Part shown: one piece after another, positions 1 to 9,998 of the stretch | How positions within the stretch are numbered: the first letter of the stretch is position 1 | Layout of the letters: every line of letters starts with the position of its first letter | DNA from: a virus | Direction: 5' to 3' (one strand) | DNA: 31,125 bases | Virus record (IMG/VR): IMGVR_UViG_3300025000_000313 | Span: 1-31,125 of that record | The notes under the pieces: generated by a model | What the model was told of the DNA's origin: nothing | What the model saw: only the letters and a program-made list of their open reading frames with translations | The model's database searches: none | Translations under genes and position numbers: made by a program

Positions 1-17
1 TACATAAAGGAACATTT

Positions 18-338
18 ATGGCAAATAAAAAACAGAAACCACAAGCAAATTATGATTATAAAATTATATTATTGACTTGTAAATTTTGTAAATATAGTAT
101 TCTTCAATATTTAGGCCCAAGTAGAGAGAAGATTAAAGATGAACGTCATTTAATAAATACAATAATGAGTTTTGTTGAAAATGAAATAAACAATGTTTTA
201 TCAAGATTAAAAAATTCTAAGAAGGCAGAAGAAAAAACCATACATATAGAATTAGAAAATCAAATACATGAAGGAGCTGAATATAAAGCAAAAAGTAAAG
301 ATAAAAAGATCGATAAGGAATTGGAGGAATTATGGTAA
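18..338 (+). CDS. Hypothetical protein, 106 aa
   Basis: I do not recognise this protein. It is short, charged and lysine/glutamate-rich, with one CxxC pair near residues 21-24 and a probably helical C-terminal half. An AAAGGA Shine-Dalgarno at 6-11 supports the ATG at 18. Its stop (TAA at 336-338) directly abuts the ATG of the DnaB-like helicase, and the helicase ribosome site (GGAGGAATT) lies inside its last codons, so the two are probably translationally coupled. Position suggests a replication accessory protein, but nothing in the sequence proves that. Confidence 0.7.
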   Translation: MANKKQKPQANYDYKIILLTCKFCKYSILQYLGPSREKIKDERHLINTIMSFVENEINNVLSRLKNSKKAEEKTIHIELENQIHEGAEYKAKSKDKKIDKELEELW

Positions 339-1868
339 ATGGCTGTTGTTACAAAAACAAAGTCAAAAACTACTGTTGCTAAAAAAGAAGTAAGTCCTTA
401 TGAACAAGAATTAATTAATGCTGTAAAAAAAGTTAAAGAATTTAAATTATCTGCTGAAGCAAACGCCACATCTATATTTTACAAGAACCCAGAATTAATG
501 TATTCATATGATAATTTGACTTTACAAGATTTCTCTAATAATGAATGGAAGATATATTTTGTTATTGCTCATGATATTATCAAGAAAGAAAAGAAACAAT
601 CATTAGATGAAATTACCGTAGGATTATATCTTGAAAAACATGATAAATTGAAAGTTAAATATGATGAATATGGTGGTTATGACACCATTGACAAAGCAAA
701 AGAATATGTAAAAGAAGAAAATTTAGACGGGTACATTAACGAATTACATAAATGGAATGCAGTTCTTAAATTAATGAAAGCAAAATTCCCTGTTCATGAT
801 AAATTAAGTCAATTCGCAGATATGAATACAGAAGAAATATATGCTTATTATGAAACTAATCTTAATCATATATTCGTAAATGTCGAAGGTGATGTTAAAA
901 GTTACAATGCTTGCTCTGGCGTAAATGAGTTAATTGATAAATTAAATGAAGGAATCAATATAGGACTACCACTTGATAATTGCACTATATTAAATAAAGA
1001 AATATCAGGATTAAATTTAGGAAATATAGTTGGATTGGGAGGACTATCGGGAGCCGGAAAATCAACTACAGCAATCAATTGGTTATTTCCCTCAGTATTA
1101 AAACACGATGAAAAAGTAGTATTCATTATAAACGAAGAAGATCAAACCAAAATACAAAAAGAAATGATTATATGGGTAGCTAATAATGTTTATAAAGAAA
1201 ACTTACATAAATATATATTAAGGGATGGGAATTTTGATGAAAAAACAATGGAATTATTAAGAAAATGTGCAAAATGGATTGAAGATAAGAAGGAAAATAA
1301 AAATATTACAATTATACCTCTAGAAAAATATACTACAGATATTGCCATTAAAATTATAAAGAAATATTCAGCTTTGGGAAATGTAAAATACTTTTGCATT
1401 GATACGCTTAAAGAAAATGCTGATAGTAATTCTGATAAAACATGGTTGGAAATGCAAAGGGATATGGTAAAAATTTACGATGTGATTAAACCAACTGCTA
1501 AAAATGTTAGTCTACTTGTTACATATCAATTAGGTAAAACTGCTACTAAACTAAGATATTACACAAACAATGAAATTGGTATGGCTAAATCGATTGTGGA
1601 TGTAATGTCAGTTAATATTATGATTAGACAACCTTTTGAAGATGAATATGAAAATGAAAAACATGAAATAAAACCATACAAACTAGAAGGGAAGAGAAAT
1701 CTCACCAAGATTCCTTTTAAGTTAAAAAAAGATAAGCGATATCTTATAATATTTATTACAAAAAATAGATTCGGGCAAACTAATCAATTTCAAATCATTG
1801 CAGAGTATGATTTATCTTTAAATATGTATAAGGAACTTGGAATTTGTAATATTTCGCAAGATTGGTAG
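339..1868 (+). CDS. DnaB-family replicative DNA helicase
   Basis: A RecA-fold ATPase of 509 aa. The N-terminal ~200 residues are helical, as in the DnaB N-domain. The motor domain has a Walker A at residues 234-243 (GGLSGAGKST, Lys241), a following strand ending in NEED (the DnaB H1a glutamate region), a Walker B-like strand FCIDT, and a motif 3-like VTYQLGK segment. The C-terminus has the KNRFGQ element typical of DnaB helicases. The role would be 5'-3' unwinding at the fork. It heads a + strand operon with primase, nuclease, polymerase and RecD-like helicase. The ATG at 339 follows GGAGGAATT. RadA/RecA-like ATPases are the main alternative, but the C-terminal motifs favour DnaB. Confidence 0.88.
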   Translation: MAVVTKTKSKTTVAKKEVSPYEQELINAVKKVKEFKLSAEANATSIFYKNPELMYSYDNLTLQDFSNNEWKIYFVIAHDIIKKEKKQSLDEITVGLYLEKHDKLKVKYDEYGGYDTIDKAKEYVKEENLDGYINELHKWNAVLKLMKAKFPVHDKLSQFADMNTEEIYAYYETNLNHIFVNVEGDVKSYNACSGVNELIDKLNEGINIGLPLDNCTILNKEISGLNLGNIVGLGGLSGAGKSTTAINWLFPSVLKHDEKVVFIINEEDQTKIQKEMIIWVANNVYKENLHKYILRDGNFDEKTMELLRKCAKWIEDKKENKNITIIPLEKYTTDIAIKIIKKYSALGNVKYFCIDTLKENADSNSDKTWLEMQRDMVKIYDVIKPTAKNVSLLVTYQLGKTATKLRYYTNNEIGMAKSIVDVMSVNIMIRQPFEDEYENEKHEIKPYKLEGKRNLTKIPFKLKKDKRYLIIFITKNRFGQTNQFQIIAEYDLSLNMYKELGICNISQDW

Positions 1869-1879
1869 GAGGGAATAAT

Positions 1880-2734
1880 TTGTTGATAAAAAAGTATAGC
1901 ATTAATAAAGAAATAGAAAATCAAAACGATAGGAATAAATATATCGGAAAAATTTTTATAAGCAAAATATTTGGAGAATATAAAGTTTTAGGTGTATATG
2001 ATACAAACGGATCTAAAACAGGTAATAAACGATACGTAGTTGAATTTAAAAATACTGGTTTTCAAACCATCTCTACTGGTATTCAAATTATAAACAAAAA
2101 CATAAAAGACTCATTAAAACCAATTATTTATAATAAAGGATACTATGGATATGTAAAAAATGTTAAACACAATCCATATATAAATAAATGGGTATCTATG
2201 TTGCAAAGATGTTATGATGAGAAATTTCATATTAAAGAAGAAACATATAAAGATTGTATTGTAAATGAAAAATGGTTGTGTTTTGAATATTTTCTTCAAG
2301 ACATACCTAAAATATTAGGTTATCAAGATATGATAGATCATCAAAATATTAAATTCGAACTCGATAAAGATGTCTTAACTGATGCAAAAATATATAATCT
2401 AGAAAATTGTGTGTTCGTACCTGGAAAAATAAATAACTTCTTTACTAATATTCAGAAACATAATACTAGTGGTTATCCCGGAGTGTCTTATGATAAAACA
2501 AAAGAAAAATATGCTTGTTATATTTCAAATAATAGCAATCAGGAGCATTTAGGATATTTCAATGATCCTTTAGATGCGTTCATGGAATATTTTAAGCATA
2601 AAAAATTAATATTGGAAAAGTATTTAGAAGAATATAATTTTCTTCATATAAAAATTAAAAATGGCTGTAGAGATAAATTAAGGAGACAATATGAAAGTAT
2701 ATTGAATTATAATTTAAAAAGTGATATTAAATAA
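1880..2734 (+). CDS. AP2-domain homing endonuclease-like protein
   Basis: A stand-alone mobile-gene protein of 284 aa. The middle part (W-x-S-M-L-x-R-C-Y, then Y-K-D-C and NEKW) resembles phage endonuclease-associated proteins. The C-terminal part has an AP2-like DNA-binding module (TSGYPGVSYDK, then Y-A-C-Y-I, then a helix with PLDAFMEYFKHK). NCVFVPGKIN before it matches the linker seen in HNH/AP2 phage proteins, but I see no clean HNH triad, so catalytic activity is uncertain. The start is TTG at 1880 or 1883, chosen because AGGAGGG (1867-1873) sits 6 bases upstream; an earlier TTG at 1862 precedes that site. It interrupts the helicase-primase gene order, a common position for homing genes. 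Confidence 0.7.
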   Translation: MLIKKYSINKEIENQNDRNKYIGKIFISKIFGEYKVLGVYDTNGSKTGNKRYVVEFKNTGFQTISTGIQIINKNIKDSLKPIIYNKGYYGYVKNVKHNPYINKWVSMLQRCYDEKFHIKEETYKDCIVNEKWLCFEYFLQDIPKILGYQDMIDHQNIKFELDKDVLTDAKIYNLENCVFVPGKINNFFTNIQKHNTSGYPGVSYDKTKEKYACYISNNSNQEHLGYFNDPLDAFMEYFKHKKLILEKYLEEYNFLHIKIKNGCRDKLRRQYESILNYNLKSDIK

Positions 2735-2765
2735 AATAAATAGAGAGTGATGTGAAAATAATTGA

Positions 2766-3851
2766 ATGACCTCTATTGAATTAAAAACTTATATCTTAGA
2801 CAATGATAAACTACAAGAAATACTAAAATCTCTAGACTGTCATGGTATTAAGGAATATACAAAAGAATTAAGATGTGGATTACCTAATCATACATCGAAT
2901 AATAATATTGCTATAAATAAAGAAACGTTATCTACTAAAATATTTCAATCAGATAGCGAAATAATTAGAGGTGATCTGCTAACTTTAGTTATGACAATAA
3001 AAAATATATCATTTCCCAAAGCAAATAAATATTTACATAAATTGTTTGGTTTAGAGTACAAATTTAAAACTAATAAACAAGATAAACCTGATAAGAAAGA
3101 TCCATTAAATGTATTCAAAAAGGTTAAAAGAAAAAGATGCATTGTAAACATTGACGACATTGAGTTGTATGACGAAGGTATCATTAAGGAGTATATATCC
3201 CTGCCCCATATAAATTGGATAAAGGAAGACGGCATTCTGCCATTTACCTGTGAATTATTTAAAATAGGGTATAGTGCAGAAAAGAAGAGAATAGTTATTC
3301 CTTGGCGACATTGGTGTGGAGATGAAAATGATTTTGTAGGTGTAATCGGAAGAACTACGATTCCTGAGTATAAAATGCTCGATATTCCTAAATATTTTCC
3401 TTTAAAAAAGTTTCCTAAATCAATGCATTTGTATGGATTGCAAGAAAACTATAAGACTATTCAAGAAGAAAATAGAGTTGTTGCGTTTGAATCGGAGAAG
3501 TCAACCTTAAAAAGACATAGTAGAAAAGATGGAACAGGTGTATCAATAGGGTCACATGATATATCAGATGAGCAAGTAAAAATACTTATTTCATTAAACA
3601 CAGAAGTTGTAATTTGCATGGATAAAGATGTTTCTTTGCAACATATTAGAAGCATGTGTAGTAAATTCTATGGAATACGTACCGTAAGTTATGTGTTCGA
3701 TAAATATGGATTACTAGAAGATAAAGAAAGTCCGGCAGATAAACCAGATAAGGTTTATAAATACTTACTAAAATATAGAGTTACATACGATGAAACAGAA
3801 CATAAGAAATATATTAAAGAGAGGGATAAAAGACTTGAGAAAACAATTTGA
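2766..3851 (+). CDS. DnaG-type TOPRIM primase (reduced zinc motif)
   Basis: A probable primase of 361 aa making RNA primers for the adjacent helicase and polymerase. The N-terminus has one half of a CHC2-like metal site (Cys37-x4-His42, CGLPNH), but the second cysteine pair of a canonical zinc ribbon is not visible. A TOPRIM-like domain follows: acidic motif FESEKS (Glu242, Glu244), a GS-H-D segment, then MDKD (Asp286, Asp288). Gene order (helicase, primase, nuclease, polymerase) supports the call. The ATG at 2766 has only a weak upstream ribosome site. It ends in TGA, which shows that TGA acts as a stop in this element. It overlaps the next gene by 17 bases. Confidence 0.72.
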   Translation: MTSIELKTYILDNDKLQEILKSLDCHGIKEYTKELRCGLPNHTSNNNIAINKETLSTKIFQSDSEIIRGDLLTLVMTIKNISFPKANKYLHKLFGLEYKFKTNKQDKPDKKDPLNVFKKVKRKRCIVNIDDIELYDEGIIKEYISLPHINWIKEDGILPFTCELFKIGYSAEKKRIVIPWRHWCGDENDFVGVIGRTTIPEYKMLDIPKYFPLKKFPKSMHLYGLQENYKTIQEENRVVAFESEKSTLKRHSRKDGTGVSIGSHDISDEQVKILISLNTEVVICMDKDVSLQHIRSMCSKFYGIRTVSYVFDKYGLLEDKESPADKPDKVYKYLLKYRVTYDETEHKKYIKERDKRLEKTI

Positions 3852-4992
3852 AGAAGTTCAATTAATAGCTAACAAATTAGATTGTAATGAAATATACTCA
3901 TGGTCAAAATACAATCAATACAAAGGAGACACTTATACTTTCTTCTTAAAATACATTCTTAAAATACCAGAGGATAGACATGATTCTATTTATGGAGTAT
4001 TTGGAAATGCAGTCCATGATATATTAGAGAAATATTATAGTAATGAAATATCCTATTCCGATATGTTGGAAAAATTTGAAGAGAAACTATTTGAATTTAC
4101 TATTGGTGGTTTAAAGTATGACAGAAGCGATGAAGATAAGAATAAAAAAATAGGAAATAAATATGAATCGTGTTTAAGACATTTCTTTAAAAATCATCAA
4201 AAAATACCTCATAAATTAAAACTTGAAGTATTTGTTCCAATAAAAATAAATAATATACTAATTCAAGCTTATATAGATGCTATACATATGGAAAAAATAA
4301 ATGATAAAGATGTATTGTTTGTTACAGATTGGAAAACATCAAGCATATATAAAGGTAAAAAAATAGATAAGGAAAAAGGTCAATTACTCCTTTATTCATA
4401 TGGAATCAGTCAAAAACTAAACATATCAATGGATCAGATTATAGCTAGATGGGCGTTTCTAAAATATGTTGAAGTCGAATGTATGCAAGCTAATGAAAAA
4501 GTTAAAAGTCGTATTATTGAAAGAAATTCCATTGGTAGTAGTTTATCATCAAGTGTTAAAATGTGGTTAAAGAAGTCAGATATTAAATTTACAGAAGAAC
4601 AAATTGAGGATTATATTAATAAAATATCTATTGATAATTCTATAGATTGTTTGCCAGATGATGTTAAGAGTAAGTTTGTAGTAAAAGATTGCTATGTTGA
4701 AATATCTTTAGACGATGAATCTATTCACGAATTATTAGATGATATTATTAAAACAGTAGAGGAAATTAAAATAAAGCATAGTGATTATAAGAATACATTA
4801 GATAATAAAATATGGTGGCAAGATGTTACAGATACGGAAAGTTATTTTTTAGCGAATTTGAATGGATATTCATCAGTTATTCATAAACCTTATAGAGAAT
4901 ATCTTGAAAAGTTAGATATGTTTAAAAATAAAGATACAGGTAATAAGATTGAAGAAGAAGATTTGGCGTGGTTAACTGAATTGTTGGATTAG
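3835..4992 (+). CDS. RecB/Cas4-like PD-(D/E)XK exonuclease
   Basis: A PD-(D/E)XK superfamily nuclease. Numbering from the TTG at 3835 gives GNAVHD (His61, the RecB/Cas4 histidine), AYIDAI (Asp148), TDWKTSS (Asp165-x-Lys167, the DXK core) and GQLLLYSYG (Gln183/Tyr187, the QxxxY motif). Together these are the full RecB-nuclease set. It likely processes DNA ends in recombination or replication, working with the RecD-like helicase downstream. The start is uncertain. TTG at 3835 has AAAGAGAGG at 3816-3824 ten bases upstream and overlaps the primase by 17 bases; an in-frame ATG at 3790 would overlap by 62 bases without a good ribosome site. Confidence 0.85.
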   Translation: MRKQFEEVQLIANKLDCNEIYSWSKYNQYKGDTYTFFLKYILKIPEDRHDSIYGVFGNAVHDILEKYYSNEISYSDMLEKFEEKLFEFTIGGLKYDRSDEDKNKKIGNKYESCLRHFFKNHQKIPHKLKLEVFVPIKINNILIQAYIDAIHMEKINDKDVLFVTDWKTSSIYKGKKIDKEKGQLLLYSYGISQKLNISMDQIIARWAFLKYVEVECMQANEKVKSRIIERNSIGSSLSSSVKMWLKKSDIKFTEEQIEDYINKISIDNSIDCLPDDVKSKFVVKDCYVEISLDDESIHELLDDIIKTVEEIKIKHSDYKNTLDNKIWWQDVTDTESYFLANLNGYSSVIHKPYREYLEKLDMFKNKDTGNKIEEEDLAWLTELLD

Positions 4993-5001
4993 GAGGATAA
5001 T

Positions 5002-7422
5002 ATGAATAATATATTCTATGATTTTGAAGTTTTTATCAAAGACTGGATGATAATATGCATCAATCAAACTACAAAAGAGAAAACCCAAATTGTAAATAAT
5101 CCTGATGAGTTACGTGAGTTTTATGAACAACACAAAGAAGATATTTGGATTGGATATAATAGCAGAAATTACGATCAATACATACTCAAGGGAATTCTGT
5201 TAGGTATGAATCCTTATACTATTAATAATGAAATTATTATCAATGATAAGAAAGGGAATCAGGTAGTAAAAAAATCAAACAATTTTCCATTGAATAATTT
5301 TGATATTTCTACTGGTTTCCATAGCTTGAAGCAATTAGAAGGATTTATGGGTTCTAAAATTAAAGAATCATCTGTACCATTTACTATAAATAGAAAATTA
5401 ACAGAAGACGAGTTAAAAGAGGTATTAGAATATTGTACACATGATGTTGAACAAACAATTGAGGTATTTAATCATAGAAAAGAAGAATTCGATAGTCAAT
5501 TATCTTTAATTCAAGCATTTAATATGCCAATGACTATGTTTACAAAAACAAAAGCTCAACTTTCAGCTATTATTTTAGATGCACAAAAAACTGAAAGAAA
5601 CGATGAATTTGAATTAACTATACCTGATACACTAGTTATATCTGATAAATATAAGAATATTGTAGATTGGTATAAAATCAAAGAAAATATGAATTATAAA
5701 AAGAGTTTAATCACAGATGTCGCAGGGGTTCAACATGTATTTGCATGGGGAGGAATCCACGGTGCAATACCCAATTATTCATATGAAGGAATCATACTTT
5801 GTTGTGACGTAGCAAGTCTTTATCCAGCACTAATGATAGAATACGGTTTTGTAAGTAGAAATGTAAGTGATTCTAGTAAGTATAAAGAAATAAGGGACAC
5901 TCGTTTAAAATTAAAAGCAGCAAAAAACCCTATGCAATTACCTTATAAAATCGTATTGAATGCAACCTATGGAGCAATGAAGGACGAATATAATAATTTG
6001 TATGATCCGTTAATGGCTAATAACGTATGTATTGCTGGACAATTATTATTACTAGACTTAATAGATAAAATTGAGCCGTTTTGTGAACTAATACAATCAA
6101 ATACAGATGGTTTATTTCTTAAAATTAATAATATTGAAGATATTGAAAAGATAAAAGCTGTAGCAAAAGAATGGGAAATCAGAACAAGATTAGATTTAGA
6201 ATGGGAAATATTTGATAAAATTTATCAAAAGGATGTTAACAATTACATTATCATTGATGCAAAAGGAAAGTATAAATCTAAAGGAGCATATGTAAAAAAA
6301 TTAAATGCAATTGATTATGATTTACCAATTATTAATGATGCACTAATAAATTATTTTGTACATGGTAAACAAATTGAGGATACTATTAATGAATGTAATG
6401 ATCTTATAAAATATCAGAAGATTGTTAAAGTATCAAGATTGTATCAACATGCATTACACGGAGATGTAAAGATAAATGAAAGAGTATTAAGAGTTTTTGC
6501 TAGTATGGATGAAACCTCCCTAGGAATATTTAAAGTAAAAGGAGAAGATAAAATTGAGAAAATAGGTAATACTCCAGAACATTGTTTTATTTACAATGAA
6601 GAAGTTTTACATAAAAGTATTCCGAAAGAATTAAACAAGCAATACTATTTAGATATGGCAAATAAAAGATTGCATGATTTCTTAGATCCAAAAGTTAAGA
6701 AACATAAATTACCTAGTGATATTAAATTTATAACGAATGAGATTAGAGATTCTATTTGTGATATTATTGAAGAAAATACAGATACTAATTTTATTGATTT
6801 ATTAAATATTATCTTCGAAAATGTAAAAGTTAGTGCTAGACAAATAAATATTCTTATTATATTGAACTATTTTATTAATTATGGAAAGAATAAAAAACTT
6901 ATGCAAATTCTTGATCTATATAATAAACATGGCAAACGTAAACAATTAAAAATAAAGGATCTTGAAAAACTAGAAATAAAGGAGAATATATTAATCAAAT
7001 ATTCTCAAGATAAAACTGAAAATCAGTACAGAAAATTAGATATGATTGGTTATATAAAAGAAATGTCTGCTACCTTTGAAGATAAGCAATTATCTATTAA
7101 GGAACAAATTAAAAATGAATTGGAATATGCTGATACGATTTTCACCATTTATGAACAAGCTGGAGACAATTTCTATATTGTTATTGATTTGAAAAATACT
7201 GATAAATTTAAACCGCATATCATTTTGAGACAAATTAATTCAGGGGAGGAAATAAAGACAAAGATTAAAGAAGTAAATGTATTTATGAATAATCCTTTTA
7301 AATTGTTCTCTGTTTTAAAAATTAATGAATTTAACCATCAAAAGAAAAGTATAATGATTGATGGTAAATGGGGAAAATCAAGTGAAACTGAAAAAATATT
7401 ATTTGACTATGAGGTGTATTAA
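5002..7422 (+). CDS. Family B DNA polymerase with 3'-5' exonuclease
   Basis: The replicative polymerase, 806 aa. All three exonuclease motifs are present: Exo I FYDFEVF (Asp7, Glu9), Exo II NSRNYD (Asp58) and Exo III YCTHD (Tyr144, Asp148). Polymerase motif A is DVASLYPALMI (Asp269), motif B is KIVLNATYG (Lys316-Gly324), and motif C is SNTDGLF (Asp369 in place of the second Asp of DTD). The first Asp of the usual DTD is Asn367; in family B the indispensable metal ligand is the second Asp, so activity is expected. The A-to-B distance is short, as in many phage enzymes. The last ~350 residues have no motif I recognise. An AGGAGGATA ribosome site precedes the ATG. Confidence 0.9.
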   Translation: MNNIFYDFEVFIKDWMIICINQTTKEKTQIVNNPDELREFYEQHKEDIWIGYNSRNYDQYILKGILLGMNPYTINNEIIINDKKGNQVVKKSNNFPLNNFDISTGFHSLKQLEGFMGSKIKESSVPFTINRKLTEDELKEVLEYCTHDVEQTIEVFNHRKEEFDSQLSLIQAFNMPMTMFTKTKAQLSAIILDAQKTERNDEFELTIPDTLVISDKYKNIVDWYKIKENMNYKKSLITDVAGVQHVFAWGGIHGAIPNYSYEGIILCCDVASLYPALMIEYGFVSRNVSDSSKYKEIRDTRLKLKAAKNPMQLPYKIVLNATYGAMKDEYNNLYDPLMANNVCIAGQLLLLDLIDKIEPFCELIQSNTDGLFLKINNIEDIEKIKAVAKEWEIRTRLDLEWEIFDKIYQKDVNNYIIIDAKGKYKSKGAYVKKLNAIDYDLPIINDALINYFVHGKQIEDTINECNDLIKYQKIVKVSRLYQHALHGDVKINERVLRVFASMDETSLGIFKVKGEDKIEKIGNTPEHCFIYNEEVLHKSIPKELNKQYYLDMANKRLHDFLDPKVKKHKLPSDIKFITNEIRDSICDIIEENTDTNFIDLLNIIFENVKVSARQINILIILNYFINYGKNKKLMQILDLYNKHGKRKQLKIKDLEKLEIKENILIKYSQDKTENQYRKLDMIGYIKEMSATFEDKQLSIKEQIKNELEYADTIFTIYEQAGDNFYIVIDLKNTDKFKPHIILRQINSGEEIKTKIKEVNVFMNNPFKLFSVLKINEFNHQKKSIMIDGKWGKSSETEKILFDYEVY

Positions 7423-9678
7423 TTGGTAACTAAAAATAAAATAACCTATGAATTCAAGGGAGTCGTAGTCGCAAACCCTTATAATACAGATGATTATAAA
7501 ATATATGCTCTAGAAGTTGATGATATTAAATATCCGCATATAGCGAAAAATTCGTATGGAAATGTCAGCATTCTAGGAAATTTACCAGACCTTGAAACGG
7601 GCATAGAGTATAGTATAAAATCAGAAGAAAAAGAAGGTAAGAATGGAATATCGTATAAAGTAATTAACATAGGAAGGGATATGCCTAAAACAGAAACATC
7701 GACTAGATTATTTCTGCAAAGCATATTAGATAGTAATAGTCATGTTGATGAAGTAATGAGGGAATATCCAGATATTATTGATAGAGTTATTAATAATCGT
7801 TTAGATGACATTGATTTAAAGAAACTATATAATATTGGAGAAGTTAGATTTGAGGTTATTAAAAGAAAAATAATTGAGAATTTTGTATTAGGTGAGTTAG
7901 TTACAGAATTTAAGGGATTTATTGAATTCAAAGTCTTAAAGGCATTATATGACAAATATGGTTCTGTAGATAAAATCAAAGAAAAATTACAAGACAACCC
8001 ATATTTCTGTCTTTGCGGATTGTCAAGAATTTCGTTCAAAACAGCCGATAAGATACTCCTATCGTTTAATAAAGATTGTATAGCAACAAAAAATAAAGGA
8101 GACGTTCCTCCAATTGATTTTACTTTTGATTTGCAAACTTCTAGTCAAAGACAAAAATCTGCAATTATGTTCTTACTCGAAGAAAACGAGAATACAGGTA
8201 ATACAAAAATGAATATAAAAGAATTAAGGAAACAATCTGAATCATTGGCAAATAAATGTATTGAACACTTTGTTGATATTGTTAAAAGTGACAAAGATAT
8301 TCATTTTGATAAAGTAAATAAAACTGTGGCATTAGAAGAAACATATCAAACAGAAGAATATATTGCTAATAGGATTTTAGAAGGATTGAAGGTAGAAAAT
8401 AAGTGGAATATTGATACTGAAAAATATAAGAATAATGGGAGTATTATTCTTACCGATCAGCAACATAAAGTTTTACCTATGGTGTGTAATTCTAATGTGT
8501 GTATTCTCAATGGGTTTAGCGGGAGTGGGAAGAGTGCTACAACTAAATCAGTAATTGATATGTTAAAGGATACTAATAAATCATTTGTTATATTCTCTCC
8601 TACTGGGCGAGCGAGTAAAATTATCTCAGAATTTACTAAAGAACCAGCATCTACAATACATAGAGGATTATTATATAAACCTCCCATATGGGGATATAAT
8701 GAAGAATCAAAATTACCATACAACGTAGTGATCGTGGATGAATTCGGGATGTGTGATGTTTTCTTAATGAAACATTTATTAGAGGCAACTGACTTCACTA
8801 AAACTAAATTATTAATGATTGGAGATTCGAACCAAATTCCTTCTGTTGGGGCAGGTAATGTATTCCATGATTTAATCAATTCAAATTTAATTCCTATAGT
8901 TTCTCTTACTGAAATTTTTAGATATGGAGAAGGAGGCGTACTTACTGTAGCAACTAATACTAGAAATAGTAAGAAATTCTTAACTGATTCTCTTAGTCCG
9001 CAAATATTTGGAGAAGACAAGGGATATATGTTTATTCCTATGTTACAAGAAAAAATAATGAAAAATGTAGTTGGATTATATAAAAAACTATTATCATCTG
9101 GAAATTCTAAAGAAGATATTATGATTTTATCATCTTATAATGTAGGTGATTATGGAACGGTTGCTATAAATAAACACTTACAACCCATAGCAAATCCTAA
9201 TGTATTATCAGGAAACATATATATTCAAATTGGAGATACTAAATTTTATGAAGATGATATAGTTATTCAATCTACAAATAATTACAAAGCAATAAGATAT
9301 AATGAGAATTATATAGATGAAGATGATAAAACTTTTGTGGCAAATGGAGAAGTTGGTAAAATTGTTAAGATAGAATATGGCAAAGCAATTATAATGTTTG
9401 ATGAATTGGTTGTTTATACTAAAAATGATTTATTGAATGTAAAATTAGCTTATAGCATCAGCATAATGAAGAGTCAAGGAGGTCAAGCCAAAATAGTTAT
9501 AATGATAACTCCTAAAGCACATACCTTCATGCTAAATAGCAATCTTTTGTATGTATCTCAAACAAGAGCAAAACAAAAGGTATTTCATTTTGGTGAAATA
9601 GAAACTATTAATAGAGCAATTAAGAAAAAAGCAGACTTTGATAGAAAAACACATCTTAAAGAATTATTACTATCTTAA
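7423..9678 (+). CDS. RecD2/TraA-like SF1B DNA helicase
   Basis: A 5'-3' SF1 helicase of 751 aa. The N-terminal ~340 residues carry an OB-like opening and helical repeats (NIGEVRFEVIKRK, then CGLSRISFKTADK) like the helix-hairpin-helix part of RecD2. The motor has Walker A GFSGSGKS (Lys370), Walker B VIVDEFG (Asp439-Glu440), GDSNQIPSVGAGN (motif III), TEIFRYGEGG (motif IV), SIMKSQGGQA (motif V) and YVSQTRAK (motif VI). The start is TTG, abutting the polymerase stop, with GAGGTG just upstream. Likely roles are fork support or recombination with the RecB-like nuclease. No RecC-like partner is visible, which favours a RecD2-type solo helicase. Confidence 0.87.
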   Translation: MVTKNKITYEFKGVVVANPYNTDDYKIYALEVDDIKYPHIAKNSYGNVSILGNLPDLETGIEYSIKSEEKEGKNGISYKVINIGRDMPKTETSTRLFLQSILDSNSHVDEVMREYPDIIDRVINNRLDDIDLKKLYNIGEVRFEVIKRKIIENFVLGELVTEFKGFIEFKVLKALYDKYGSVDKIKEKLQDNPYFCLCGLSRISFKTADKILLSFNKDCIATKNKGDVPPIDFTFDLQTSSQRQKSAIMFLLEENENTGNTKMNIKELRKQSESLANKCIEHFVDIVKSDKDIHFDKVNKTVALEETYQTEEYIANRILEGLKVENKWNIDTEKYKNNGSIILTDQQHKVLPMVCNSNVCILNGFSGSGKSATTKSVIDMLKDTNKSFVIFSPTGRASKIISEFTKEPASTIHRGLLYKPPIWGYNEESKLPYNVVIVDEFGMCDVFLMKHLLEATDFTKTKLLMIGDSNQIPSVGAGNVFHDLINSNLIPIVSLTEIFRYGEGGVLTVATNTRNSKKFLTDSLSPQIFGEDKGYMFIPMLQEKIMKNVVGLYKKLLSSGNSKEDIMILSSYNVGDYGTVAINKHLQPIANPNVLSGNIYIQIGDTKFYEDDIVIQSTNNYKAIRYNENYIDEDDKTFVANGEVGKIVKIEYGKAIIMFDELVVYTKNDLLNVKLAYSISIMKSQGGQAKIVIMITPKAHTFMLNSNLLYVSQTRAKQKVFHFGEIETINRAIKKKADFDRKTHLKELLLS

Positions 9679-9697
9679 ACCAATAAATAAAAATTTC

Positions 9698-9726
9698 TTG
9701 ACTTACTATTCACCACATGTTATACT
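9698..9726 (+). promoter_or_regulatory. Sigma-A-type promoter
   Basis: TTGACT (9698-9703) and TATACT (9721-9726) are separated by exactly 17 bases. The promoter lies in the first sizeable gap after the replisome operon and precedes the small-gene cluster. A second ribosome-site-like AGGAGG follows at about 9734 without an obvious gene. Confidence 0.75.
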
Positions 9727-9804
9727 ATTCACAGGAGGTAAATAAATCATCTCAATCTAAAAAATAAATAAACTATACTAATCAAAGGAGGTGAAAACAA
9801 AAAA

Positions 9805-9951
9805 ATGAATCCCACAAAAATCATCAATCGAATCGACGGAATTTGGACTACCTGCACTTCACAAGAATACGATTCCCAAGACACAGTAAACTTCATGTTC
9901 AGCAAAAGTGATGTAACCAATACAACTACATATTACAAAAAGATTGGTTAA
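9805..9951 (+). CDS. Small protein, 48 aa, paralog of the gene at 10075
   Basis: Function is unknown. A strong AAAGGAGGTGA site precedes the ATG at 9805. The pattern D-G-x-W-x-x-C-x(3)-E-Y, then V-N-F and Y-Y-K-K, recurs with the same order in the shifted frame of the next gene, so the two are paralogs and this small frame is probably real. It is the first gene behind the promoter at 9698. Confidence 0.65.
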   Translation: MNPTKIINRIDGIWTTCTSQEYDSQDTVNFMFSKSDVTNTTTYYKKIG

Positions 9952-9998
9952 ATAATCATAATTTCTAAACACAAATCATAAAATAATTATCATAATAT

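Noticed and set aside
8457-9020. Long minus-strand open frame (187 aa) inside the RecD-like helicase
   Set aside because: The + strand frame has full helicase motifs. The minus frame has no ribosome site and low-complexity composition, so it is a shadow.
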